The notes beneath the pieces are model-generated. The model saw nothing but the letters and a program-made list of their open reading frames with translations, did not search any database and was not told where the DNA came from. A program made the position numbers and the translations under genes. From assembly GCF_004137345.1 (NCBI RefSeq), contig NZ_SDWV01000007.1, positions 124,001 through 188,000 of the forward strand: a DNA stretch of 64,000 bases, read 5' to 3'. Origin of the DNA: Nocardioides zhouii (lineage in GTDB: Bacteria; Actinomycetota; Actinomycetes; Propionibacteriales; Nocardioidaceae). Of this stretch, positions 24,098 through 31,640 are shown one piece after another; position 1 is the first letter of the stretch, and every line of letters begins with the position of its first letter.

Positions 24098-24774
24098 GCG
24101 CCACCATCCTCACGCAGGCGGTACCCGACCCCGCGAACCGTCTCGATCGAAGCGACTCCGAAAGGCCTGTCGATCTTCGCGCGCAGGTAGCGGACATAGA
24201 CCTCCACGACATTGGATCGATGTTCGTAGCCGAAGTCCCACGCGGCATCCAGCAGCTGCAGATGGCTGAGGACCTGGCCCGGTCGCCTCATCAACGCTTC
24301 CAACAAGGTGAACTCGCGAGCGGTCAGCGAGACCTCGCTCTCCCCTCTCCACACCCGCCGCCCAGCAGGATCCAGTCGAAGAGACCCGACGCTGACCATG
24401 GCGGGGCGGTCGACCACGTCACGACGAGCCAACGCCCGCAACCTTGCCAGCAGCTCACCCAGGGAGAACGGTTTCGTCAGGTAGTCGTCGGCACCCACGT
24501 CGAGACCCCGGATCCGATCCGCCACCGCGTCGCGCGCGGTGACCATGATGATGGGGGTCCACACACGCGCCAGCCGCAGTTGCTCGCACACCTCGAAGCC
24601 ATCGACGTCCGGCAACATCACGTCGAGCACGATCACGTCGTACGGCGCAGCCTGCGCCATCCACAAGGCGTCGTCCCCCGACCCGGCGATGTCGGCCACC
24701 ACACCCGCCGTGTGCAACGCGCGGTTGAGTGCAGCCGCCATCGCCACATCGTCCTCCACCACCAGGATCCGCAC
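24094..24774 (-). CDS. OmpR-family response regulator
   Basis: About 226 residues. The receiver domain starts VRILVVEDDVAM, with phospho-acceptor Asp51 in VIVLDVMLPD, the conserved Thr in VTARD and Lys in LTKPF. The winged-helix DNA-binding domain covers about 130-226 and ends VRGVGYRLRE. I choose GTG 24774; an in-frame ATG at 24810 adds 12 residues not typical of the family. ATGA overlap with the kinase gene. Divergent from the second secreted-protein gene with 160 bases between the chosen starts, the natural place for its binding site. Confidence 0.9.
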   Translation of the reverse strand: MRILVVEDDVAMAAALNRALHTAGVVADIAGSGDDALWMAQAAPYDVIVLDVMLPDVDGFEVCEQLRLARVWTPIIMVTARDAVADRIRGLDVGADDYLTKPFSLGELLARLRALARRDVVDRPAMVSVGSLRLDPAGRRVWRGESEVSLTAREFTLLEALMRRPGQVLSHLQLLDAAWDFGYEHRSNVVEVYVRYLRAKIDRPFGVASIETVRGVGYRLREDGGA

Positions 24775-24810
24775 TCCAGCACAGTACGAGTCGCCACATG
24801 AGACGAGCAT

Positions 24811-24871
24811 GAGAAGCGCGTTGCGCGATCACGGTTCAGTCGGGCCACCGGGCTTCTCACCGTCCCCTCAT
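24811..24871. promoter_or_regulatory. Divergent promoter region with inverted and direct half-sites
   Basis: GAGAAGC at 24811-24817 mirrors GCTTCTC at 24852-24858. TTCAG at 24835, CTCAC at 24856 and CTCAT at 24867 share TCA cores spaced 21 and 11 bases. This resembles, less regularly, the three half-sites at 21852-21878 before the paralogue, and suggests autoregulation by the response regulator. Confidence 0.35.
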
Positions 24872-24934
24872 TCCAGATCTCTAGCGTCCGTAACGTCGCT
24901 GGGACCCGCCCGGCACGGACGGAACGAGGCCTTC

Positions 24935-25768
24935 ATGAACACTCGACCCCTCAACCGGATGCGGCGTCGCCGCCTCCCGACGCTCCTGACAGCCGCCGCC
25001 GCGGTGGCGCTGGGTATGCCGCTGGCGGTCGCCGTACAGCCCCTCCCGAGCAGTGGCGTCACGAACGTCTCTGCCACCGGCGACTCCGCAAGCAGGACTC
25101 GCGCCGAGTGCCAACTTCCGAGGGGGCACGAGCACGCCGACCTCGACCCGGCGGACTTCACGACCAAGATCGACAACCCCTACTTCCCGATGCGTCCTGG
25201 AGACCGGAAGGTGTGGCGGGAAACGGCTCCGGACGGCACCCGGCAGAAGATCGTGGACCTGGTCACCCACCGGACCAGGCTGATCGCCAACGGCGTCACT
25301 GCACGGGTGGTCATCGCCCGGGTCAGCGACGAGCGTGGCCGACTGGTCGAGCGCACCGAGGAGTGGTTCGCCCAGGACCGTGTCGGCTGCGTGTGGTACT
25401 TCGGCGAGGACACCTACAAGATCGAAGACGGCACCATCAACACCGAGGGCTCCTTCGAGGCCGGCGTGAACGGCGCTGAGCCCGGCGTGCAGATGCCGGC
25501 ACACCCGAGGGCCGGAATGATCTTCCGGCTGGAGGGCGGCTACCGGACCGGCGCCGCCGACCACACCGAGATCCTCAGTGTGGGCACGGAGCAGATCGAG
25601 GTGCCCTACGGGCACTTCGACAACGTGGTCTTCAACCGGGACACCACTCCGCTGCACCCCAAGGCCGCCGAGCTCTGGTTCTACGCCAAGGGAGTCGGCG
25701 GCGTGCTGGCCATCGACATCTCCGACGGCGACAGCCGCGAGGAGCTGGTGAGGTTCACGCGCGAGTGA
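24935..25768 (+). CDS. Secreted protein of unknown function, paralogue 2
   Basis: 277 residues. The basic N-terminus with MRRRRLP before a hydrophobic run resembles a Sec or Tat signal; cleavage is probable after MPLAVAV or nearby. The mature part contains FTTKIDNPYFPMRPGDRKVW, EEWFAQDRVGCVWYFGED, NTEGSFEAGVNGAEPG and LHPKAAELWFYAKGVG, matching paralogue 1. GAGG stands 5 bases before the ATG. It differs from paralogue 1 in having two Cys residues. Divergently transcribed from the response regulator, so co-regulation is likely. Function unknown. Confidence 0.72.
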   Translation: MNTRPLNRMRRRRLPTLLTAAAAVALGMPLAVAVQPLPSSGVTNVSATGDSASRTRAECQLPRGHEHADLDPADFTTKIDNPYFPMRPGDRKVWRETAPDGTRQKIVDLVTHRTRLIANGVTARVVIARVSDERGRLVERTEEWFAQDRVGCVWYFGEDTYKIEDGTINTEGSFEAGVNGAEPGVQMPAHPRAGMIFRLEGGYRTGAADHTEILSVGTEQIEVPYGHFDNVVFNRDTTPLHPKAAELWFYAKGVGGVLAIDISDGDSREELVRFTRE

Positions 25769-25779
25769 TGCGGGTCGAC

Positions 25780-25814
25780 TCACCGCAGCGGCACGAACCG
25801 GTAGTGTCCGTGCT
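25780..25814. repeat. Right copy of 35-base direct repeat
   Basis: The 3' end of the methyltransferase gene, matching 21818-21852 with two mismatches. Together they flank the two-component module, like the attachment sites that form when an element inserts in the 3' end of a gene; no integrase is present between them. Confidence 0.8.
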
Positions 25815-26350
25815 CGGTCACGACCGCGCCCGGATGGGTCACCCGCAGCATCGTGCCGGCCACCGGGATCACGAGGACGCCATCGTCCGCGAGCTGGTCG
25901 ACCAGCGACATGGGGAGCGAGGCGGGCATCGCGGACACCAAGATCCGGTCGTACGGCGCTCCGGCGGGGTCGCCCAACACGCCGGGTGTCGCGAGCCGGA
26001 TGCCCGCCCAGGTTCGGGCGAACGCGGCGAGGTTGCGCGCACCGATGGTGACGAGGGACGGCTCGAGCTCCACTCCGGTCACCGTGCCCGTCGCACCGAC
26101 GAGGTGCGCCAGCAGTGCGGCCGTCCAGCCCGAGCCGGAGCCGACGTCGAGTACCCGCTGCCCAGGACGTACGTCGAGCAGTCGCAGCATGTCATCGACG
26201 GTGCGCGGCTGGGAGTTCGTCTGGCCGGCCGCGATCGCGAGCGGACCGTCGTACGCCGCCCGCCGCCCGCCGCCGGACGCCGCGCGGGAGGAAGTCCCGT
26301 CGCGGGGTCTCGGCGAACGCCATCCCTACTGCGTCGACGGGGTCGCTCAC
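25780..26350 (-). pseudogene. pcm: Protein-L-isoaspartate O-methyltransferase, frameshifted
   Basis: Repairs isoaspartyl residues using S-adenosylmethionine. The N-terminus starts at GTG 26350 (VSDPVDAVGMAFAETPRRDF) and overlaps the cupin stop. The rest, AAYDGPLAI, GQTNSQPRTV, then VLDVGSGSGWTAALL and HGHYRFVPLR, is in another frame. The switch needs a one-base shift within 26254-26275, a run of GCC/GCCC repeats. Total length 571 bases equals 190 codons plus one base, so a single extra base explains it. It may be a true pseudogene, a slippage-prone phase-variable tract, or a sequencing error in GC-rich repeats. All catalytic motifs are otherwise intact. Confidence 0.7.
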
Positions 26351-26826
26351 AGCCAGGTGTTGTCGTGCTCGCGCATGAACCGGTCGTACGCGTCGCCGTC
26401 GAGGTGGCCCATCCCGGCGGCGAGGCCCTCGAAGTAGGCCTCGCGGGGAGCGCCGGGCGCGAAGTGGAGCAGCATCTTGGCGGCGCCGTCCTCGTTGCGG
26501 AAGCCGTGGATCCCGCCGGCCGGGACGTGGGCGAAGTCGCCGGCGTGGCACCGCACCCAGTCGGTGCCGTCATAGATCGTGACGGTGCCCTCGAGGACGT
26601 AGAACGACTCCGTGATCGTCCGGTGGAAGTGGGCATCCGGTCCGCTCTGCGGGCCGGCGAACTCCCAGCGGTAGAGCCCGAACGTCCCCTGCGTCTCGGT
26701 GCCCTGCGCGAGGTAGAACACCTTGTTGCCGTTGGGGTAGACGACCGCCGGCTCGATCCCCGCCCGCACCACGTGGGCGGAGACCTCACCGGAGTCGCCG
26801 TCGTAGAGCAGCGGCGGGTAGCTCAC
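26347..26826 (-). CDS. Cupin domain protein
   Basis: 159 residues with a single cupin barrel. The metal-binding His pair sits in DAHFHRTITESFYVLEG, with the second cupin motif around HVPAGGIHGFRN. The GTG start overlaps the VOC-protein stop, and its stop overlaps the methyltransferase start. Such stand-alone cupins bind metal and small ligands and may be isomerases, dioxygenases or sensors; the substrate is not evident. Part of an AraC-VOC-cupin-methyltransferase operon. Confidence 0.8.
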   Translation of the reverse strand: MSYPPLLYDGDSGEVSAHVVRAGIEPAVVYPNGNKVFYLAQGTETQGTFGLYRWEFAGPQSGPDAHFHRTITESFYVLEGTVTIYDGTDWVRCHAGDFAHVPAGGIHGFRNEDGAAKMLLHFAPGAPREAYFEGLAAGMGHLDGDAYDRFMREHDNTWL

Positions 26827-27284
26827 TGTGCGGAGGCCTCGTAGGCGTCCTGCACCTGGGCCGGTGTGGCGGTGTTGGGCTGGCTGATCCGGACGTGGTT
26901 GCCGAACGGGTCGCGGATGCCGAAGTCGGTGCCGTAGGGCTGCTCGACCGGCTCCTGGGTGACCTCGACGCCGGCGTCGCGGAGGGCGGCGTACGTCGCG
27001 TGCACGTCGCTGCTCTGGAGGAAGAGCCCGCCGAGCGCGCCCTTCGTGACGAGCTCTCGGACCTGGGTCGCGGTGGACTCGTCGTGCTGCGGCCCGCCGA
27101 CGAGCTCGAGGAGCAGCGAGGTGTCCTGGCCGGGGACGCCGACGGTCAGCCAGCGCATGAAGCCGAGGTCGATGTCGTCGCGGGCCTCGAAGCCGAGGTG
27201 GGTCGTGTAGAAGTCGAGCGCCTCGTCCTGGTCGAGGACGGGCACGGAGCGGATGTGGAGGCTGGTGATGTGGTTGGAGTTCAT
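26823..27284 (-). CDS. VOC (glyoxalase/bleomycin resistance) family protein
   Basis: About 153 residues of the vicinal-oxygen-chelate fold: LHIRSVPVLDQDEALDFYTT, then LGFEARDDIDLG, LLLELVGGPQHD, and IRDPFGNHVRI near the end with the C-terminal metal ligand region. I place the start at ATG 27284 (MNSNHITSLHI); the frame extends 20 codons upstream into the AraC gene's end. Substrate unknown. The operon starts with an AraC regulator 11 bases upstream. Confidence 0.82.
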   Translation of the reverse strand: MNSNHITSLHIRSVPVLDQDEALDFYTTHLGFEARDDIDLGFMRWLTVGVPGQDTSLLLELVGGPQHDESTATQVRELVTKGALGGLFLQSSDVHATYAALRDAGVEVTQEPVEQPYGTDFGIRDPFGNHVRISQPNTATPAQVQDAYEASAQ

Positions 27285-27294
27285 GACGAGGACG

Positions 27295-27783
27295 CTAACG
27301 AGCGTCGACCTCCTCACGCTTCTCCGAAACCGCTGTCTCCGCAAGCGCTGTCTCTGGGGCAGCTGTCTCCGGGGCGGCGCTCTCGCGTGGTCGGGTCCAC
27401 GCCGCGATGAAGCAGGAGGGCACGGCGACCGGCTGGTGTGCGGTGCGGAACTCGGTCGGGGAGATGCCGACGATGTTGCTGAAGGTCCGGCTGAACGTGC
27501 CGAGGCTCGCGAATCCGACGTCCCACGCCACGTCGGTGACGGGCCGGTCGGTCTGGCGCAGCAGCGTCATCGCGCGCTCGACGCGGCGGCGCTGCAGGTA
27601 GCGGTGCGGGGTCTCGCCGTAGACCTCCTTGAACACCCGCCCGAACTGCGACGCCGACAGGTGTGCAACGGCCGCCAGCGTGGGTAGGTCGAGGGGCTCG
27701 GCGTAGCGGCGGTCCATCTCGTCGCGGGCGCGCAGCATCCGCCGGTTGGTGTCCTCCTGCGCGGAGAGGGGCGTGCTGGCCAT
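27295..27783 (-). CDS. AraC family transcriptional regulator
   Basis: 162 residues consisting mainly of the double helix-turn-helix: LPTLAAVAHLSASQFGRVFK, then VTDVAWDVGFASLGTFSRTF and GISPTEFR. There is no large ligand domain, so this is the short AraC type. The C-terminal tail carries three repeats of a five-residue Ala/Glu/Thr unit encoded by 15-base tandem repeats (27332-27376). Leads the VOC-cupin operon, which it probably controls. Confidence 0.85.
   Translation of the reverse strand: MASTPLSAQEDTNRRMLRARDEMDRRYAEPLDLPTLAAVAHLSASQFGRVFKEVYGETPHRYLQRRRVERAMTLLRQTDRPVTDVAWDVGFASLGTFSRTFSNIVGISPTEFRTAHQPVAVPSCFIAAWTRPRESAAPETAAPETALAETAVSEKREEVDAR
27332..27376. repeat. Three 15-base tandem repeats in the AraC gene tail
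   Basis: Units at 27332-27346, 27347-27361 and 27362-27376 share GCTGTCTC at the start and differ in a few bases later. On the minus strand they encode APETA, APETA and LAETA. In-frame 15-base units allow length change without frameshift. Confidence 0.8.
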
Positions 27784-27826
27784 GATCCGAACCTAGCCGC
27801 CGGCGCGGACAGCCGCGGGAGATGGA

Positions 27827-27861
27827 CAGCGGCACGGCCCCGGGGGGAAGCCGTGCCGCTG
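27827..27861. terminator. Hairpin with 12-bp perfect stem after sigma operon
   Basis: CAGCGGCACGGC (27827-27838) pairs exactly with GCCGTGCCGCTG (27850-27861) across an 11-base loop. It lies downstream of the minus-strand sigma/partner operon and upstream of the AraC start, the position of a terminator for the former. The remaining gap 27862-27991 holds only a weak 5-bp hairpin. Confidence 0.6.
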
Positions 27862-27991
27862 TGGTGCGTTGTGGGCCTTGGCCATCGCGCTGTGGTGCGG
27901 GGGAACCCGTACTCGATGCGGGGGTGTGAATACGGTTGCGATGGTCGTGGGCCCGCGGAACGCGGCCGCTCCGATCCCGAGAATCGGACAC

Positions 27992-28855
27992 TCAGGGTTT
28001 CCGGCCGCCCCCCTGGTCCGTCGGGGACGGCTTGTCGGTGGGCGTGCCGGGCGCGGTGCTCGGCTTGCCGGTGGGCTGGGTCGTCGGAGTCGGCAGCTGC
28101 GACGGCTTGCCGGTTGGCCGATCGGTGGGCTTCACCGGGGTCGGCTTGCTGGTGGGAGTCGGCCTGGCCGTCGGCGTCGGCAGGACGGACGGCTTGCCGG
28201 TCTCCTGCGGCTCGCCGATGAGCGCTACGCACCATGTCGCGATGCTGTCGCCGCCACCAGCCGCGGCGGAGAGCGCGGCGAAGGCTGCGCTGTCGAGGGA
28301 CGAGCCGTTGGCTGAGCGGTCGACGGCCTGGAAGGCGCGGCACAGGCCTTCGTAGTTCGGCGTCGGCGCCGAGGACGCCGACGGCGACGACTCCGTGGAT
28401 CTGCTCGGCGTCCCACTGGGGTCCGTGGCCGAGGTGGACGTCGACGGGGCGGTCGAGGCGGACGTCGAGGTGGCGGTCGGCCTCGGGGTCTTCGTCACCG
28501 ACTCCGTCGCCTGGTCGGAGGCCTGGCCCGGCAGGCCGGGCAGGTGGGCGGTGTTCGCGAGCGCGAACCCGCCGGTGGTGACGGCGACGACGGCACCGGT
28601 GGCGATCACGGCGCGGGCGGCGGCCCGGCTGGCGAGGCGACGAGGCGAGACGAAGCCGGCGCCCCTGGTGGTCGACGGCGTGAGGCGCGCCCGGTGGAAC
28701 GCCGCGACCTCCGCGTCCTCGCGCCTGAGCTCGCCCGGCAGGGCCGGCGCCGAGGCGGCCGAGAGCAGCGAGCCGAGCGCGCTGCCGTGCGCCGCGGGGT
28801 CGTCGAGCAGCTGCTCGGCCTCGCGGCGCGTCGGGTGGTCGTCGGGGGTGCGCAT
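27992..28855 (-). CDS. Single-pass membrane protein paired with ECF sigma factor
   Basis: 287 residues. A cytoplasmic N-terminal part (about 1-75) starts MRTPDDHPTRREAEQLLDD, one membrane segment covers about 80-100 (ARAVIATGAVVAVTTGGFAL), and an extracellular region is very rich in Ser/Thr/Pro. A short compact domain with two Cys (YEGLCRAF and TWCVAL) precedes a long Pro/Thr/Lys tail with TPT and KPT repeats. GGAG lies 5 bases before the ATG. It follows the sigma gene by 34 bases, the usual place for an anti-sigma factor, but no HxxxCxxC zinc motif is present, so the anti-sigma role is inferred from position and topology. Confidence 0.65.
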   Translation of the reverse strand: MRTPDDHPTRREAEQLLDDPAAHGSALGSLLSAASAPALPGELRREDAEVAAFHRARLTPSTTRGAGFVSPRRLASRAAARAVIATGAVVAVTTGGFALANTAHLPGLPGQASDQATESVTKTPRPTATSTSASTAPSTSTSATDPSGTPSRSTESSPSASSAPTPNYEGLCRAFQAVDRSANGSSLDSAAFAALSAAAGGGDSIATWCVALIGEPQETGKPSVLPTPTARPTPTSKPTPVKPTDRPTGKPSQLPTPTTQPTGKPSTAPGTPTDKPSPTDQGGGRKP

Positions 28856-28889
28856 CTCACTCCGTTCAGCGCCGCGGCGGCGCCGGCTG

Positions 28890-29441
28890 TTACGGGTTCG
28901 GGTCGATCTTCTTCGAGAGCTGCCGGAGCCCGCGGAACGCGGCTGCCCGCACGGCACCGGGGGACTTGCCGAGGATGCGGCCGCAGGTGGCCGCGTCGAA
29001 GCCCAGCACGGTGCGCAGCATGATCGCCTCGGCCTGGTCCTGCGGGAGCGCCGCGACGAGGGCCAGCGCGGCCTGCGACTGCACGCGCCCGAGCGTGTCG
29101 CCCTCGACGTCGGACTCGTCGGGCAGGTCGACCAGCTCCTCGACCGTACGGTCGTCCGTGGGTCGCCGGCGGGAGTGGCGCAGGTGGTCGAGCGCACGGT
29201 TGCGCCCGATCGTGGTGATCCACCCGCGGAAGCCGTCGGCGTCGCCGCTGAACCGGTCGAGGTCGCGGAACGCCTGCGCCCAGGCCTCGCTGGCGACGTC
29301 CTCGGCGTCCGCGCTGCCGACCAGCACGGTCAGGTAGCGCAGCAGCGGAGGCTGGATCGCGCGGTAGACCGTCCGGAACGCGCCCTCGTCGCCCGCGAGC
29401 ATCTGCTCGACGGCAGCGTCGAGGGCGTCGGGAGCGGGCAC
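28890..29441 (-). CDS. ECF RNA polymerase sigma factor
   Basis: 183 residues. Region 2 includes SADAEDVASEAWAQAFRDLD and FRGWITTIGRNRALDHLR; region 4 includes ALVAALPQDQAEAIMLRTVL and GKSPGAVRAAAFRGLRQL. The GTG start has TAGACA 6 bases upstream, again a leaderless layout. It precedes the membrane protein with a Pro/Thr tail, its probable antagonist. A separate ECF factor (SigK-like) is encoded at 35735-36376, so the two systems are adjacent but distinct. Confidence 0.88.
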   Translation of the reverse strand: MPAPDALDAAVEQMLAGDEGAFRTVYRAIQPPLLRYLTVLVGSADAEDVASEAWAQAFRDLDRFSGDADGFRGWITTIGRNRALDHLRHSRRRPTDDRTVEELVDLPDESDVEGDTLGRVQSQAALALVAALPQDQAEAIMLRTVLGFDAATCGRILGKSPGAVRAAAFRGLRQLSKKIDPNP

Positions 29442-29502
29442 TCGCTGTGTCTACCCCAGCCGGGCGCAGGATCACAGCCCGGATCTGTGGTGTGTTGCGC
29501 CG

Positions 29503-30276
29503 TCAGCGCCGCGGCGGGCGCGGGACGAACAGCGGGACGCGGGCGGCGTACGCGTCCCAGCCGGGTCGCTGCGACATGGTCTTCTCGAGCAGCTTGGCGC
29601 CGGTCACGTTGCGGATGAAGTACGTCATGGCGACGGGCGCGAACACGGTCGCGAGCCCCGGCAGCCAGCCGAGCGAGAGCGCCCCGGCGAGCCAGAGGCC
29701 CCACCAGACGCAGGCGTCGCCGAAGTAGTTGGGGTGCCTCGTCCAGCCCCACAGGCCGGTGTCGAGCACGGGCGGGCGCTGGTCGCGGGGACGCGAGCGG
29801 TACGCCGCGAGCTGGGCGTCGCCAACGACCTCGAAGAAGATGCCGAGCGCCCACACCGCCACCCCGACCCACACGAGCGGCCACCAGCGGACGTCGTACG
29901 CCGCCGCGACGATGAGCGGGAACGAGATGATCCAGGCGACGAGGGCCTGCGTCCCGAAGACCCGCAGCAGCACCTTCGCGGCGCCGGCGTGCCAGCCGGG
30001 CCCGCCGAGCATGGCCTCGTAGCGCGGGTCCTCGCCATGGCCCTTCGAGCGCTTCGCGATGTGCCAGGCCAGCCGGCCGCCCCAAAAGGTGACGAGCGCG
30101 GCGAGCAACCACGAGTGCCGGTCGGGCCACACGAGCGCCAGGACGAGCGCGATGGCGACGAAGACCGAGCCCCACGCCACGTCGACGACCGCGACCCGGT
30201 CGACCTTCTTGCTGACGGCGGCGGTGACCCCCATGACGACGAGGGCCGCCAGGAGGGCGACCAGCGCCTGGGTCAC
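29503..30276 (-). CDS. DUF1295 (steroid 5-alpha-reductase-like) membrane protein
   Basis: About 257 residues, polytopic. The family signature is near the C-terminus: TGLWGWTRHPNYFGDA, then YFIRNVTGAKLLEK. About seven hydrophobic segments. It matches the Mycobacterium tuberculosis Rv0446c type and COG3752. The GTG at 30276 overlaps the stop of the cyclopropane-synthase-like gene, and it ends the SigK operon. Members of this fold reduce double bonds of lipids or isoprenoids with NADPH, so reduction of a modified fatty acid is a reasonable but unproven role. Confidence 0.85.
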   Translation of the reverse strand: MTQALVALLAALVVMGVTAAVSKKVDRVAVVDVAWGSVFVAIALVLALVWPDRHSWLLAALVTFWGGRLAWHIAKRSKGHGEDPRYEAMLGGPGWHAGAAKVLLRVFGTQALVAWIISFPLIVAAAYDVRWWPLVWVGVAVWALGIFFEVVGDAQLAAYRSRPRDQRPPVLDTGLWGWTRHPNYFGDACVWWGLWLAGALSLGWLPGLATVFAPVAMTYFIRNVTGAKLLEKTMSQRPGWDAYAARVPLFVPRPPRR

Positions 30277-31640
30277 CACGACCGTACGGCCGGAAGGGTG
30301 TGCGGAGCGCCGGGGCGGACGGCGAGGATCTGGTCGACGCCCATCCGGCCGTCGCGGAAGGCGAGGGCGCCGCCGACGAGGTAGAGGCGCCACACGCGGA
30401 CGACCTCCTCGCCGACGAGCTCGCGCAGTCGCGGGAGGTTGGCCTCGAACCGGTCGATCCACCCCGCGACGGTCAGCACGTAGTGCTCGCGCATCCCGTG
30501 CACGTCGCGGACCTCGAGGCCGCCGGCCTCGATGAGGCCGACCGTCTCGCCGACCGGTCGCATGGTCATGTCGGGGGCGATGAACGACTCGATGAAGGGC
30601 CCACCGCCCGGGTGCTTGCCGCCGCCCGTGCCCTGGCGCGACATCTGCTGCACCAGCACCCGGCCGCCGGGCCGCACCGCGCGGCGCAGCACCTCGACGT
30701 AGGTCGGGTAGTTGGTGGCGCCGACGTGCTCGCCCATCTCGAGGGAGCCGACGGCGTCGTAGTGGTCGCGTTCGGGGACCTCGCGGTAGTCCTGGAGCCG
30801 GATCTCGACCCGGTCCTGCAGGCCGCGCTCGGCGATCCGGGCGTCGATGAACTTCTTCTGCTCCGCCGCGATCGTTACCCCGGTGACCTGCGCGCCGAAG
30901 TACTGCGCGGCGTGCAGCGAGAGCGAGCCCCAGCCGCAGCCGACGTCCAGCATCCGCAAGCGACGACCGCCGCTCGCTCCACGCTGGACGTCACCGTCCA
31001 GGCTCCCCGGAACGCCCTCGGTGAGCCCGAGCTTGGTGCAGACGAGGTCGAGCTTGGCGCGCTGCGCCTCCTCGAGCGGGGTGTCCGGGGTCGCGTGGTA
31101 GCCGCAGCTGTAGGCCATCTGCGGCTCGAGGATGAGGGAGTAGAACTCGTTGGAGAGGTCGTAGTGGTGGCTGATCGACGACCGGTCGCGGGCCAGGCTG
31201 TGCAGCCGGCCCTTGATGCGTGCCTGCGACGACGGGGCAGCAGGAGGACGGCCCAGGGCGCCGAGATCGGCGGCGGTGCGGATCGCGTCGACCATGGCGC
31301 GCGGCGAGAGGCGTACGCCGGACAGGCCGCGCTCGGCGCCGACGGCGAAGGCGTGGGTGAGCGTGGACTCGAGGTCCCAGCCGTCCTGCGCGGGCACGTC
31401 GAGCTCGCCGGTGACGTAGGCCTGGGCGGCGCCGAGCTCGCCCGGGTGCCACAGCAGGCGCCGCAGGGCGTCGGGGGAGCGCAGCACGACCAGGGGCGCG
31501 TCCACGGGTCCGGCGACGGAGCCGTCCCACGCCTCCAGCCGGACCGGCAGGTCGCCGCCGATGAAGGGGCGTACGGCCTCGGCGAGCCGGTCCGCGACCC
31601 CGGCCGTGGTGATGGTCGGGCGGGGTGCGGTCTGGGTCAC
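30273..31640 (-). CDS. Cyclopropane-fatty-acyl-phospholipid synthase-like methyltransferase, copy A
   Basis: About 455 residues. The lipid-binding N-terminal region precedes SISHHYDLSNEFYSLIL and YSCGYHATPDTPLEEAQ. The SAM-binding motif MLDVGCGWGSLSLHAA follows, then GVTIAAEQ and EHVGATNYPTYVEVLRR. Between AKLDLVCTKLGL and the SAM motif, residues about 205-225 form an extra Gly/Ser/Arg-rich stretch over a small palindrome (30984-31001). The GTG start overlaps the preceding methyltransferase stop, with AGGGAG 6 bases upstream. It would add a methyl or methylene group across an oleoyl double bond; product type is not determinable here. Confidence 0.88.
   Translation of the reverse strand: MTQTAPRPTITTAGVADRLAEAVRPFIGGDLPVRLEAWDGSVAGPVDAPLVVLRSPDALRRLLWHPGELGAAQAYVTGELDVPAQDGWDLESTLTHAFAVGAERGLSGVRLSPRAMVDAIRTAADLGALGRPPAAPSSQARIKGRLHSLARDRSSISHHYDLSNEFYSLILEPQMAYSCGYHATPDTPLEEAQRAKLDLVCTKLGLTEGVPGSLDGDVQRGASGGRRLRMLDVGCGWGSLSLHAAQYFGAQVTGVTIAAEQKKFIDARIAERGLQDRVEIRLQDYREVPERDHYDAVGSLEMGEHVGATNYPTYVEVLRRAVRPGGRVLVQQMSRQGTGGGKHPGGGPFIESFIAPDMTMRPVGETVGLIEAGGLEVRDVHGMREHYVLTVAGWIDRFEANLPRLRELVGEEVVRVWRLYLVGGALAFRDGRMGVDQILAVRPGAPHTLPAVRSW

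Noticed and set aside
21853..25779. Intact mobile element in the two-component module
   Set aside because: No transposase, integrase or terminal inverted repeats were seen between the 35-base direct repeats; only the boundary pattern supports insertion.
26254..26275. Programmed ribosomal frameshift in the isoaspartate methyltransferase gene
   Set aside because: No slippery heptamer followed by a downstream structure was identified; a length change in the GCC repeat explains the shift more simply.
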